The translations under genes and the position numbers were made by a program. A stretch of 27,086 bases of DNA, taken from positions 1 through 27,086 of the forward strand of contig CAYLMA010000039.1 in the NCBI GenBank assembly GCA_964384915.1, written 5' to 3'. The first letter of the stretch is position 1, and every line of letters begins with the position of its first letter. Shown in pieces: positions 12,552 to 19,874 of the stretch. Under the pieces are notes generated by a model. That model saw only the letters and a list, made by a program, of their open reading frames with translations. It was not told where the DNA came from and searched no databases. This DNA is from Sulfurimicrobium sp964384915 (GTDB lineage: Bacteria; Pseudomonadota; Gammaproteobacteria; Burkholderiales; Sulfuricellaceae).

Positions 12552-15500
12552 ACCGCTTCAACCTCTCCGACTGGGCCATAGCCCACCGCAATTTCGTGCT
12601 CTACCTGATGGCCCTTCTGACCATCCTGGGGGTCATGGCCTATGGCAAGCTGGGGCAGGCGGAAGACCCGCCCTTCACCTTCAAGGTCATGCTGGTGCAG
12701 GCTTACTGGCCGGGCGCCACGGCAAGCGAAATGGAACAGCTGGTCGCGGACCGGATCGAGAAGACGCTGCTGGAATCCCCTCACATCGACACGGTAAAAA
12801 GTTTTTCCCGCCCCGGCGAAACCAGGATTTTCGTCAATGCCAAGGACGAAACGCACGCCCGGGACATGGCGGACACCTTCTACCAGGTGCGCAAACGCGT
12901 GCAGGATATGCAGCACACCCTGCCGCAGGGCGTGCAGGGGCCGTTTTTCAACGACGAATTCGGCGAAACTTACGGCAATGTCTTCGCCTTGACCGGCGAC
13001 GGCTTCAGCCTCGCCCAGCTCCGCGACACCTCCGACAGCCTGCGCAAGGAATTGCTGCGCGTGCCCGGCGTGGCGAAGGTAGACATCATCGGCGTGCAGG
13101 ACGAAAGAATTTATATCGAGCTTTCCAACCAGAAACTTGCCAACCTCGGTTTCGATCCCCAGGAAATCATCCGCTCCCTGCAGGCATGGAACATCATGGT
13201 TCCGGCCGGCAGCTTTGAAACCGCCAGCGACCGCATTTACTTGCGCCCCTCGGGACGCTTCACCACTGCGCAGGAGATCGGCGAGCTGCCCCTGCAAGCA
13301 GGCAAGCGCACCATCTTGCTGAAGGACATCGCCGAGGTCCGGCGCGGCTACGCCGATCCGGCCCAGCCCCGCATGCGCTATGAAGGCACGCCCGCCATCG
13401 GGATCGGCGTTTCCATGAGAGCGGGCCACGACATCATCGCCCTGGGGAAAGAGCTGGATGCCGCCATGCTCCGCATCGAATCCCATCTGCCTCTGGGGCT
13501 GGTCTTGCACCGCGTCAACGACCAGCCCAAGGCGGTACGCGATTCGATACGCGTATTCCAGAATTCGGTCGCGGAAGCCGTGCTGATCGTGCTGGCGGTC
13601 AGTTTTTTCAGCCTCGGGCTGCGCGCCGGCACGATCGTCGCGCTTTCCATTCCGCTGGTGCTGGCCGCCACCTTCCTGGTGATGAATTTTTTCGGAGTCG
13701 GGCTGCACAAGATTTCCCTCGGCGCGCTGATTCTGGCGCTGGGCCTGCTGGTGGACGACGCCATCATCGCCGTCGAAATGATGGCGGTGAAAATGGAGCA
13801 TGGCTTCGACCGCGCCAAGGCCGCCAGCTTTACCTACGCCACCACCGCATTTCCCATGCTGACCGGCACCCTGGTCACCGCCGCCGGGTTTCTTCCCATC
13901 GCCACGGCCCGCTCTACCGTGGGCGAATTTACCGTCTCCCTGTTTCAGGTCGTCACCATCGCCCTGCTGCTGTCCTGGATTGCCGCGGTCGTGGTGATTC
14001 CCTACCTGGGGTACAAATTGCTGCCCGATCCTCATCGGCAGAAGACCGCTTCCGGGCGGTTCGGCGCCATCCGCCGCAGGATGGCCGCGATCAGCGCCTG
14101 GCAGCACAATCTGGGGGAAGCGTTCTACGCGCGTTTCCGCGTCGTCGTCACCTGGTGCGTGGCGCAGCGCAAGAGCGTGATCCTGCTGACCCTGCTGGTG
14201 TTTATCGGCGCGCTGTACAGCTTCCAGTTCGTACAGAAGCAGTTCTTCCCGGATGCCACCCGGCTGGAACTGCTGGTTGACCTCAAGCTCGCGGAGGGCA
14301 GCTCCCTCCCCGCCACCGAACGCGAAGTCGCCAGGCTGGAACAATGGCTGGCCCGCCATCAGGAGGGCATCGTCAATTTCGTGGCCTATGTCGGCAACGG
14401 ATCGCCCCGCTTCTACCTGCCGCTGGACCAGCAATTGCCTGCGCCCAATTTCGCGCAATTCGTCATCACCACCAAGAACATCGAAGCGCGCGAGCAACTG
14501 CGAAGCCAGCTGATCGAAGCCATGGACAGCGCCGAATTCGCAGCCCTTCGCGGCCGCGTGCTGCGCCTCGAAAACGGCCCGCCGGTCGGCTTCCCGGTGC
14601 AGTTCCGTGTATCCGGCGAGGACTTTGAAACCCTGCGGAAAATTGCCCAGCAGATGGCTGCGGAGATGCGCGCCAACCCCAACCTGCGCAATGTCCAGCT
14701 GGACTGGGACGAACGTTCCAAAGCCATCTTTCTTGACGTGGACCCGGCCCGCGCGCAAGCGCTGGGCGTCAGCCAGCAAAGCCTTTCGCAACTGCTGCAA
14801 TCCGCCATTCAGGGCAGCCAGGCGAGCACCTACCGGGAACGCGACCAGCTCATTGAAATCGTGCTGCGCGGCGCCCCGCCGGAACGCGAGCACCTGAGCC
14901 TGCTGGCCAACCTCAACGTGCCCACCGCCTCCGGCAAGACCATCCCACTGTCGCAAATCGCCACCCTGCGCTACGGACTGGAAGAAGGCCTGATCTGGAA
15001 GCGCAACCGCGTCCCCACCATCACCGTGCGCGGCGACATCTACAACAAGACCCAGGCACCCGTGGTATCCGCCCAGCTGGAACCCGCCATGGACAAAATC
15101 CGGGCCGGGCTGCCCTTGGGCTACCGCCTGGAAATGGGCGGCGCGGTGGAAGAAAGCGCCAAGGCCAACCTCTCCATCCAGGCCGGCATGCCGCTCTTCA
15201 TCGTGGTGGTGTTCACGCTCTTGATGATGCAGCTGCAAAGCTTCCAGCGCGTGGTCATGGTCGTGCTCACCGCCCCGCTCGGCCTGATCGGCGTGGTGAT
15301 GGCGCTGCTGCTCCTGAACCGCCCGTTCGGCTTCGTCGCCATGCTGGGCACGCTGGCGCTCACCGGCATGATCATGCGCAACTCGGTGATCCTGATCGAC
15401 CAGATCGAACGCAACATCGGCGAAGGCCAGTCGCCGTGGGATGCCATCATCGAAGCCGCCGTGCGCCGCTTCCGCCCCATCATGCTCACCGCCCTGGCGG

Positions 15501-15655
15501 CCATCCTGGCCATGGTGCCGCTGTCGCGCAGCGTCTTCTTCGGCCCCATGGCCTCCGCCATCATGGGCGGCCTGTTCATCGCCACCATCCTGACCTTGCT
15601 GTTCCTGCCGGCGCTGTACGCGGCCTGGTTCAGGGTGAAGCGGCCGCAAGCGTAG
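12548..15655 (+). CDS. RND efflux transporter permease (AcrB-like superfamily)
   Basis: 1035 aa, the usual length for a proton-driven RND pump subunit. TM1 is at about 12-32, followed by a large porter domain (about 40-335) containing YWPGATASEME. TM2-TM6 lie at about 340-490, including TM4 with the proton-relay pair D403-D404 in LGLLVDDAI. A second periplasmic domain and the last six helices follow. In TM10 the position of the relay lysine of AcrB (AKNAIL) is Arg944 (MRNSVIL). The TM11 arginine of the RPIMLTAL segment is kept. The GTG start at 12548 overlaps the adaptor stop (GTGA). It probably exports a drug, solvent or metabolite; the Arg-for-Lys form occurs in a less studied branch of the superfamily, so I assign no substrate. 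A 1151-codon ORF on the opposite strand is a shadow. Confidence 0.95.
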   Translation: MNRFNLSDWAIAHRNFVLYLMALLTILGVMAYGKLGQAEDPPFTFKVMLVQAYWPGATASEMEQLVADRIEKTLLESPHIDTVKSFSRPGETRIFVNAKDETHARDMADTFYQVRKRVQDMQHTLPQGVQGPFFNDEFGETYGNVFALTGDGFSLAQLRDTSDSLRKELLRVPGVAKVDIIGVQDERIYIELSNQKLANLGFDPQEIIRSLQAWNIMVPAGSFETASDRIYLRPSGRFTTAQEIGELPLQAGKRTILLKDIAEVRRGYADPAQPRMRYEGTPAIGIGVSMRAGHDIIALGKELDAAMLRIESHLPLGLVLHRVNDQPKAVRDSIRVFQNSVAEAVLIVLAVSFFSLGLRAGTIVALSIPLVLAATFLVMNFFGVGLHKISLGALILALGLLVDDAIIAVEMMAVKMEHGFDRAKAASFTYATTAFPMLTGTLVTAAGFLPIATARSTVGEFTVSLFQVVTIALLLSWIAAVVVIPYLGYKLLPDPHRQKTASGRFGAIRRRMAAISAWQHNLGEAFYARFRVVVTWCVAQRKSVILLTLLVFIGALYSFQFVQKQFFPDATRLELLVDLKLAEGSSLPATEREVARLEQWLARHQEGIVNFVAYVGNGSPRFYLPLDQQLPAPNFAQFVITTKNIEAREQLRSQLIEAMDSAEFAALRGRVLRLENGPPVGFPVQFRVSGEDFETLRKIAQQMAAEMRANPNLRNVQLDWDERSKAIFLDVDPARAQALGVSQQSLSQLLQSAIQGSQASTYRERDQLIEIVLRGAPPEREHLSLLANLNVPTASGKTIPLSQIATLRYGLEEGLIWKRNRVPTITVRGDIYNKTQAPVVSAQLEPAMDKIRAGLPLGYRLEMGGAVEESAKANLSIQAGMPLFIVVVFTLLMMQLQSFQRVVMVVLTAPLGLIGVVMALLLLNRPFGFVAMLGTLALTGMIMRNSVILIDQIERNIGEGQSPWDAIIEAAVRRFRPIMLTALAAILAMVPLSRSVFFGPMASAIMGGLFIATILTLLFLPALYAAWFRVKRPQA

Positions 15656-16074
15656 GGAAACGCCGGCTTTCTTCATTGTCCCTGTAAGGAAAGAGCTTCA
15701 GCTCGTGTGGAATCGCACGCAAGGAGCAAAGCGTCGAAGCAATCCGTAACGCGCTATTTGCTGAAATCGGGTTTGCTTCGCGTAAGCAATGACGGGTTTC
15801 TGCCATCAGGCTGCCGGTCGATTTGATCGTCTGAGGGTCGGGAACTCTGCCATTGCGGCCGGTCGCTTTCAAAAGAACGGATTCGCCATAAGGAGTCTGC
15901 GTCTTCCGGGTTGTTGATGCAATCGTCAGGGTCGAGGGATTTGAAAATGGGCAGTTTCAGGTGCAAGAGGCCAATTGAAATTTCCCGTTGGCTTTACTGG
16001 TGTGGCCAGTTAAGATTCTGCGTTGCATTTGTCCCTTTTTTTGTTATACTTATCCCGTATTGGAGGTAAGCAAA
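15656..16074. other. 419-bp intergenic region: efflux operon 3' end to toxin-antitoxin promoter
   Basis: The junction between core and island DNA probably lies here. No strong terminator with a T-run follows the permease. Positions 15849-15874 contain boxes (GCCATTGCGG and GCTTTCAA) also present in the 92-bp repeat at 17231-17322, so this may be a decayed relative. A 70-codon TTG-start ORF on the minus strand (15754-15966) resembles nothing I know and is not called. The toxin-antitoxin promoter occupies the right end. Confidence 0.4.
16023..16050 (+). promoter_or_regulatory. Sigma-70-type promoter of the toxin-antitoxin operon
   Basis: TTGCAT (16023-16028) and TATACT (16045-16050) are 16 nt apart, and a TG one base before the -10 gives an extended -10 element. 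The -10 matches the consensus at five of six bases. It lies 24 bp before the antitoxin ATG, giving a short leader that ends in the GGAGG ribosome binding site at 16062-16066. ATAC-N7-GTAT symmetry around 16046-16060 could be an autoregulatory site, but this is speculative. Confidence 0.6.
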
Positions 16075-16470
16075 ATGACAAACGCACAAACAACAGAAGT
16101 ATCTGGCACCCCGGACCGTGGCGCAATCGCGAAAATGCTGATGCAACTCTTTGAGCATTGGGCGCTCAGCACAGAAGCGCAGTTGGACTTGCTGGGGCTG
16201 GCTCGCGATAATCGCGGGGCGTTGTCTCGGTATCGAAAAGGCGCGCCTATAGCAACAAGCCGCGACGCTACCGAGCGCGCTGGACATCTTCTGGCAATCC
16301 ACAAAAACCTGCGTTTACTGTTCCCGCATAACCGGGATTTGGCGTACAAGTGGATGAGCACCCGAAACAAGGCTTTCGAGGGTGCATCCCCCGTCGAGGT
16401 GATCGGCACGTACGGCTTCGCCGGGTTGCTCATGGTGCGCAGCTATCTGGACAGGATGCGCGGACAGTGA
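16075..16470 (+). CDS. Antitoxin of Xre/MbcA/ParS family (toxin-binding domain, DUF2384)
   Basis: 131 aa from the ATG at 16075, which follows a clear GGAGG at 8 nt. A longer in-frame ORF from 15988 would read through the promoter. The N-terminal half (about 15-65) resembles a degenerate Xre helix-turn-helix. The C-terminal half (about 70-130, with LLAIHKNLRLLFPHNRDLAY and GTYGFAGLLMVRSYLDRMRG) is the MbcA/ParS/Xre toxin-binding domain that plugs the active site of RES toxins. The last 4 nt overlap the toxin GTG start, the classic arrangement for stoichiometric coupling. Members of this family usually repress their own promoter. The family call and pairing are well supported; DNA binding by this particular N-terminus is inferred. 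Confidence 0.88.
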   Translation: MTNAQTTEVSGTPDRGAIAKMLMQLFEHWALSTEAQLDLLGLARDNRGALSRYRKGAPIATSRDATERAGHLLAIHKNLRLLFPHNRDLAYKWMSTRNKAFEGASPVEVIGTYGFAGLLMVRSYLDRMRGQ

Positions 16471-17174
16471 CGTCTGCCGGAATTTTCACTCGGTTGAAAC
16501 TTGCAGATACGCACGGCGATCTTTATCGCAATATCGTGTCGCTTCGCGTATCAGAAAATCTGTTCGATGATTTGAGCGATAGGTCGGAAGATTGGCAGGC
16601 TGCTATCGATTTGGAGCTTCAAACCAAGCCTGCCACCTACATTTCACACACCCCAGTCATACATCGCCCATTCGAGGAGGCCGCCTGGGATGAAGCGATC
16701 GGCTTCCCTTTCAGGCGGTGGACAAGTAGCCGGTTTTCCGACGGGTCGTTTGGTGTCTGGTACGGCGCGGATTCAGTCGAAACGAGCATCTACGAAACTG
16801 TTCACCATTGGCGCTATGGATTACTGGATGATGCTGGATTCATCGAGCCAGGTATCCGCATTGAACACCGTGTGCATCTTGTGCGTTGTGACGCGGCTCT
16901 TATCGATCTGCGCAATGCGGTAAGCAAGTACCCGATGCTTGTCGACAAGGAGAACTACACGCTAACACACCAAGTAGGCGGAAGACTGCACCGTGAAGGT
17001 CATCCCGGTCTTGTGACAATCTCAGCAAGGTGCGAAGGGGTTGTATATGCGATCCTGAACTCCGCTGTACTGACCAACCCCAGGCCTCACTGTCATCTAA
17101 GCTATATCACCACAGAGAATGGCGTAGACGTGGAACGGACACCCGGGCAAGTGCTGTTGAGTGTGGAACACTGA
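16467..17174 (+). CDS. RES-domain toxin (type II toxin, predicted NAD+-degrading)
   Basis: 235 aa from the GTG at 16467, overlapping the antitoxin stop as GTGA. An in-frame upstream ATG at 16350 lies deep inside the antitoxin gene and is rejected. The RES fold is recognised from RFSDG (89-93), WYGADSVETSIYETVHH (98-114, with Y99 and E105 as likely active-site residues) and the later GLVTISARCEG (181-191, Ser186). Characterised family members (for example MbcT of Mycobacterium tuberculosis) deplete NAD+ by phosphorolysis or hydrolysis and stop growth unless bound by their Xre partner. It sits between core genes and a type III restriction cassette, so a role in phage abortive infection or island maintenance is plausible but not shown. 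No frameshift or missing block is seen. Confidence 0.88.
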   Translation: MTSAGIFTRLKLADTHGDLYRNIVSLRVSENLFDDLSDRSEDWQAAIDLELQTKPATYISHTPVIHRPFEEAAWDEAIGFPFRRWTSSRFSDGSFGVWYGADSVETSIYETVHHWRYGLLDDAGFIEPGIRIEHRVHLVRCDAALIDLRNAVSKYPMLVDKENYTLTHQVGGRLHREGHPGLVTISARCEGVVYAILNSAVLTNPRPHCHLSYITTENGVDVERTPGQVLLSVEH

Positions 17175-17230
17175 CCTACTTGCCGCGTGCCACTTGCCGC
17201 CAGCCACGGAAATTTTTCAGCCGGCAGTTC

Positions 17231-17322
17231 ATCGGCCATTGCGGACTGTGGGGATTTTCTGGAAGTGCGGCTTGCTGGACGTCCGCTTTCAACATTTACG
17301 ACCTGTCCATTTTGAGTGCCAG
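17231..17322 (+). repeat. 92-bp non-coding repeat, copy B (inverted copy at 24602-24693)
   Basis: This intergenic stretch after the RES toxin matches the reverse complement of 24602-24693. The first 16 bp agree at 13 positions (ATCGGCC and GC-GAC boxes), and the last 38 bp agree at 32, including an exact GCTTTCAACATTT and CCATTTTGAG. The 38 bp between are essentially unrelated but equal in length in both copies. It ends 26 bp from the GIY-YIG gene stop codon. Confidence 0.75.
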
Positions 17323-17348
17323 ACCTAGCTGACATTGAATTACTCATT

Positions 17349-18197
17349 TCATTGCCGTTTCACCGCATCCAGCGTTTTCCCGTCTTTATTTTTCCAGTCT
17401 ATCCAACCATTCGTAGTTCTAGCCATGAGCGACAAAGCCGCCATGCTGGGTGACCTGAATAAATGGTCCTTCTCGAAAACAACTGTATCACCCTCAACCC
17501 GCATCACACCGGATTCAATCAACCTGTTTCGCAGCCTCTCTCCCGCCGTGCCTTTGAGCGAGGCAACATTTTCCTTTCGCCCAATGGAGTCTTTCAATAC
17601 GACAAAACCTTCTTCGGTGTACATGCCACGGCCATTGGCCCCCGATGCTTTGCAATAAAAAAACTCATCTGGCTTCGCGGACACAGCCGACTTTGCAACT
17701 GAATCAAAAATTGGGTAGCCCAGTGTCGCCAGCAAAGTATGCCCCGTTTCAAATATCTCAAAACAATCGGCCTCCAATGGTGCAGGTGTATGTGGCTTGC
17801 TGCCATCATTTCCATTTTCTGTGGAATAGCGCCCGGCTTTTTTTGCTTCCTGTATGGAATGCCACTCAAGAAATAGCGCGTGAGTCTGGGTCAAGCTATT
17901 GGTGCGCGAGATAAGTACTAACGCCTTTTCCCAGAACTCCTTCTCCTTGTGATGCTTCGCAAGTCGTGCACGCAAATCGCCTGTCTGCCCGACATACGCC
18001 TTGCGGCCAGAACCATCTTCTTCCTCGCTAAACAAAAAATACAACGCAACCTGATCACTTTCCTGCATCTTCAAGAAATCAGGCAACAGGCTACGCGGCA
18101 CTTCGATCACCTGCACTATGCGCGTGGTGATCTCGGCAATCCGGATGCCCTGAGGATCGCCACTTGGCAGGAATATCTGGATCGTCTTTGGTGTCAT
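17349..18197 (-). CDS. GIY-YIG nuclease family protein with C-terminal DUF4357
   Basis: 282 aa. An N-terminal strand-rich segment (about 4-38, IFLPSGDPQGIRIAEI and PRSLL) typical of this group precedes the nuclease core. In the core, ALYFLF (51-56) stands for the GIY strand, AYVGQT (67-72) for YIG with a Val in place of Ile, followed by LRARLAKHH (75-83) and Glu111 in FLEWHSI, the expected metal-binding acid. The C-terminal 80 residues (ASLKGTAGERLRNRLIESG) match DUF4357, often found with GIY-YIG domains and in restriction loci. The catalytic set looks complete, so DNA cleavage is likely, but target and role are unknown. The start at 18197 has GGAGG 10 nt upstream. It is the last gene of the cassette, 169 bp after the AlbA_2 gene, and is AT-richer than the flanking core genes. 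Confidence 0.85.
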   Translation of the reverse strand: MTPKTIQIFLPSGDPQGIRIAEITTRIVQVIEVPRSLLPDFLKMQESDQVALYFLFSEEEDGSGRKAYVGQTGDLRARLAKHHKEKEFWEKALVLISRTNSLTQTHALFLEWHSIQEAKKAGRYSTENGNDGSKPHTPAPLEADCFEIFETGHTLLATLGYPIFDSVAKSAVSAKPDEFFYCKASGANGRGMYTEEGFVVLKDSIGRKENVASLKGTAGERLRNRLIESGVMRVEGDTVVFEKDHLFRSPSMAALSLMARTTNGWIDWKNKDGKTLDAVKRQ

Positions 18198-18366
18198 GTT
18201 TGTACAGCCTCCGATTATTTTTTTGTCGTCTGCCTATATTGCACGCGTAGTGAGGGAGTATGGATTCATGCGTTTGCGGCTGATAATACAATTCGAGGCA
18301 AACGGCCTTACTATCCTAATAATTAGATAATAACGCGCCAATCAAATAGATGATTTGTAATGGTTT
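18198..18366. promoter_or_regulatory. AT-rich gap between AlbA_2 gene and GIY-YIG gene
   Basis: 169 bp of strongly AT-rich sequence, the lowest GC in the window around 18301-18370. It probably carries a separate promoter for the GIY-YIG gene on the minus strand, although no single -35/-10 pair stands out. Inverted GTTTGC/GCAAAC arms flank about 20 bp here. No terminator with a T-run is evident. Confidence 0.3.
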
Positions 18367-19869
18367 TTAGTTATTCTCGGGTTTATTATCCAATGCGCCA
18401 GATAATAAATCAGCTTGTTCAACAGGCTGAGTTGGCTTTGTATATGCCATATTGCGTTTGGCGCGGTTGGGTAATGGCTCCAATACCCCTTGCGTTACCC
18501 AAGCCCTGAGCATTCTCGACGCGACCAGTGTATCAACACCAGCTATTTGGCACAGGTCTGAATTGGCGATAGCGCCGTGGGCGTCTATCCAGTGGCTCAC
18601 CTCATCCCACGCCGTCGGACGTTCATGATTCAACAGCGTTACCGTTACATTCTCCACCGCTGTCTCGGTATTCTGCCGATACTGTGGCGGGTAAAGTTTT
18701 GCAAGCGCCATCTCGGCGAACATCATTCTCACGCCCTCGCCGGCATCGATATTGGGTGGTAGCGGAAACTCCCTCAGATTTTGCGCGATCAGCGGATTGC
18801 GTGCTTTTGAACCGGCCTTGCCTATATTGGCAGGAGTTATATTTCCCGGAAACACTCCCGGACTATCCACCTCGATACGGTCATCAAACAGGCGAATGAA
18901 CATATCCCGGTTCAACCGATAATCGCGATGGATCACAGCGTTGACTATCGCCTCTTTTATCACCCGTTCTGGATATAAATGTTGCGTCTTGAAGCCACTT
19001 CCGGAAAGCGTTAATCCCTGGGCAAGCTCATTCAATACAGCGCTTACCGCAGCATCGATCTGCTCGATCAGTGGGCCGCGTATCGTCTTGGGTGTCTTGC
19101 GCAAATTGGGCGTGGCGCCCGGCACAGCCTGTTTTCCGTCGTACACCATCAAACGGATATCGGCGCGCGAACCATGAGCGGCAAGCAAGCTCCCCGGCTC
19201 TTCGGCAAAAAGCAGAACGGCTGCACGGGTAGGCAGCACCTCACCGCCGACTTGCACGGCCAACCCTATGCGCTGCAACTGCTCCGCGAAGCTGCCGCTT
19301 CTTAAGCCGCGCGCCGCGACAAAACTGCGCCAAGTGTCAGTTTCCAGCAACGACAAAGGCACCGCCACAGGCTCGCTTTCCGCGCTGCGCACGCCGCGCC
19401 GATAAGAAAGTTCCGTGGTCTCCGTAGCGGTCATCTCGCGGTTCCCGGCATCCAGCCGCGTCCAGGTTCCGTCATCGACAATGGAATGCACCTTGTCGCT
19501 CTTCATCACCTGCACCAATACCAAATATCCCGCGTTTCCATCGCGCAGCGTACACGGCAACCGCACAAAACGAATGCTCTCTATCGGAGGGTGGAACTGT
19601 GTCCGAGTTTTCCGCGTGAGATCATCTAGTGCTTCAGGATTTTCCTGCACGCCGTATAATCGCGCATTTCCTTTCTCTTGCCGCTCATCCGCGATACCCA
19701 GCGCCAGAATACCGCCTTCGGTATTGGCGAAAGCGCACAATGTCTCCAGCGCCTTGCCCACCATCTTGCCGGACACGCGTTTGAAATCGAGGGTGCGACT
19801 TTCGTGGGACGTAAGCAACACCTTGATCCGTGGCGCGGCCTGTTCTTCGCTGAGGTCAATGATGGTCAT
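18367..19869 (-). CDS. AlbA_2 (Schlafen-type) domain protein with HATPase_c_4-like region, RecG-helicase-annotated family
   Basis: 500 aa from the ATG at 19869, 5 nt after the res stop codon. A longer ORF would start inside res and is not used. The N-terminal AlbA_2 domain (about 10-150) shows ESRTLDFKR (23-31) and LCAFANTEGGILALGI (44-59), the classic signature. The middle region contains VIKEAIVNAVIHRDY (303-317), the N-box-like motif of GHKL-type HATPase_c_4 domains. A winged-helix region (about 425-470) ends the protein. Such proteins are often annotated as ATP-dependent DNA helicase RecG-like or transcriptional regulators, although they lack helicase motifs. Its tight linkage to res suggests co-transcription and a regulatory or effector part in the restriction system. 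No biochemical function is assigned with confidence. Part of the related Schlafen families are nucleases or sensors, so an effector role is possible. Confidence 0.82.
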   Translation of the reverse strand: MTIIDLSEEQAAPRIKVLLTSHESRTLDFKRVSGKMVGKALETLCAFANTEGGILALGIADERQEKGNARLYGVQENPEALDDLTRKTRTQFHPPIESIRFVRLPCTLRDGNAGYLVLVQVMKSDKVHSIVDDGTWTRLDAGNREMTATETTELSYRRGVRSAESEPVAVPLSLLETDTWRSFVAARGLRSGSFAEQLQRIGLAVQVGGEVLPTRAAVLLFAEEPGSLLAAHGSRADIRLMVYDGKQAVPGATPNLRKTPKTIRGPLIEQIDAAVSAVLNELAQGLTLSGSGFKTQHLYPERVIKEAIVNAVIHRDYRLNRDMFIRLFDDRIEVDSPGVFPGNITPANIGKAGSKARNPLIAQNLREFPLPPNIDAGEGVRMMFAEMALAKLYPPQYRQNTETAVENVTVTLLNHERPTAWDEVSHWIDAHGAIANSDLCQIAGVDTLVASRMLRAWVTQGVLEPLPNRAKRNMAYTKPTQPVEQADLLSGALDNKPENN

Positions 19870-19874
19870 GGCGC

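Noticed and set aside
12221..15676. A 1151-codon open frame on the minus strand covering the entire RND permease gene
   Set aside because: Its translation is rich in His, Gln, Gly, Asp and Arg with no domain, as expected opposite a GC-rich gene with strong third-position bias; the plus-strand permease is unambiguous.
15754..15966. A 70-codon TTG-start minus-strand ORF left of the toxin-antitoxin pair
   Set aside because: No ribosome binding site, no recognised family, and it overlaps the repeat-like boxes; it may be a gene remnant but cannot be supported.
17178..17200. Two ACTTGCCGC direct repeats 14 bp apart after the RES toxin
   Set aside because: Only two units with no extension; not a CRISPR array or a target-site duplication matched at the other end of the island.
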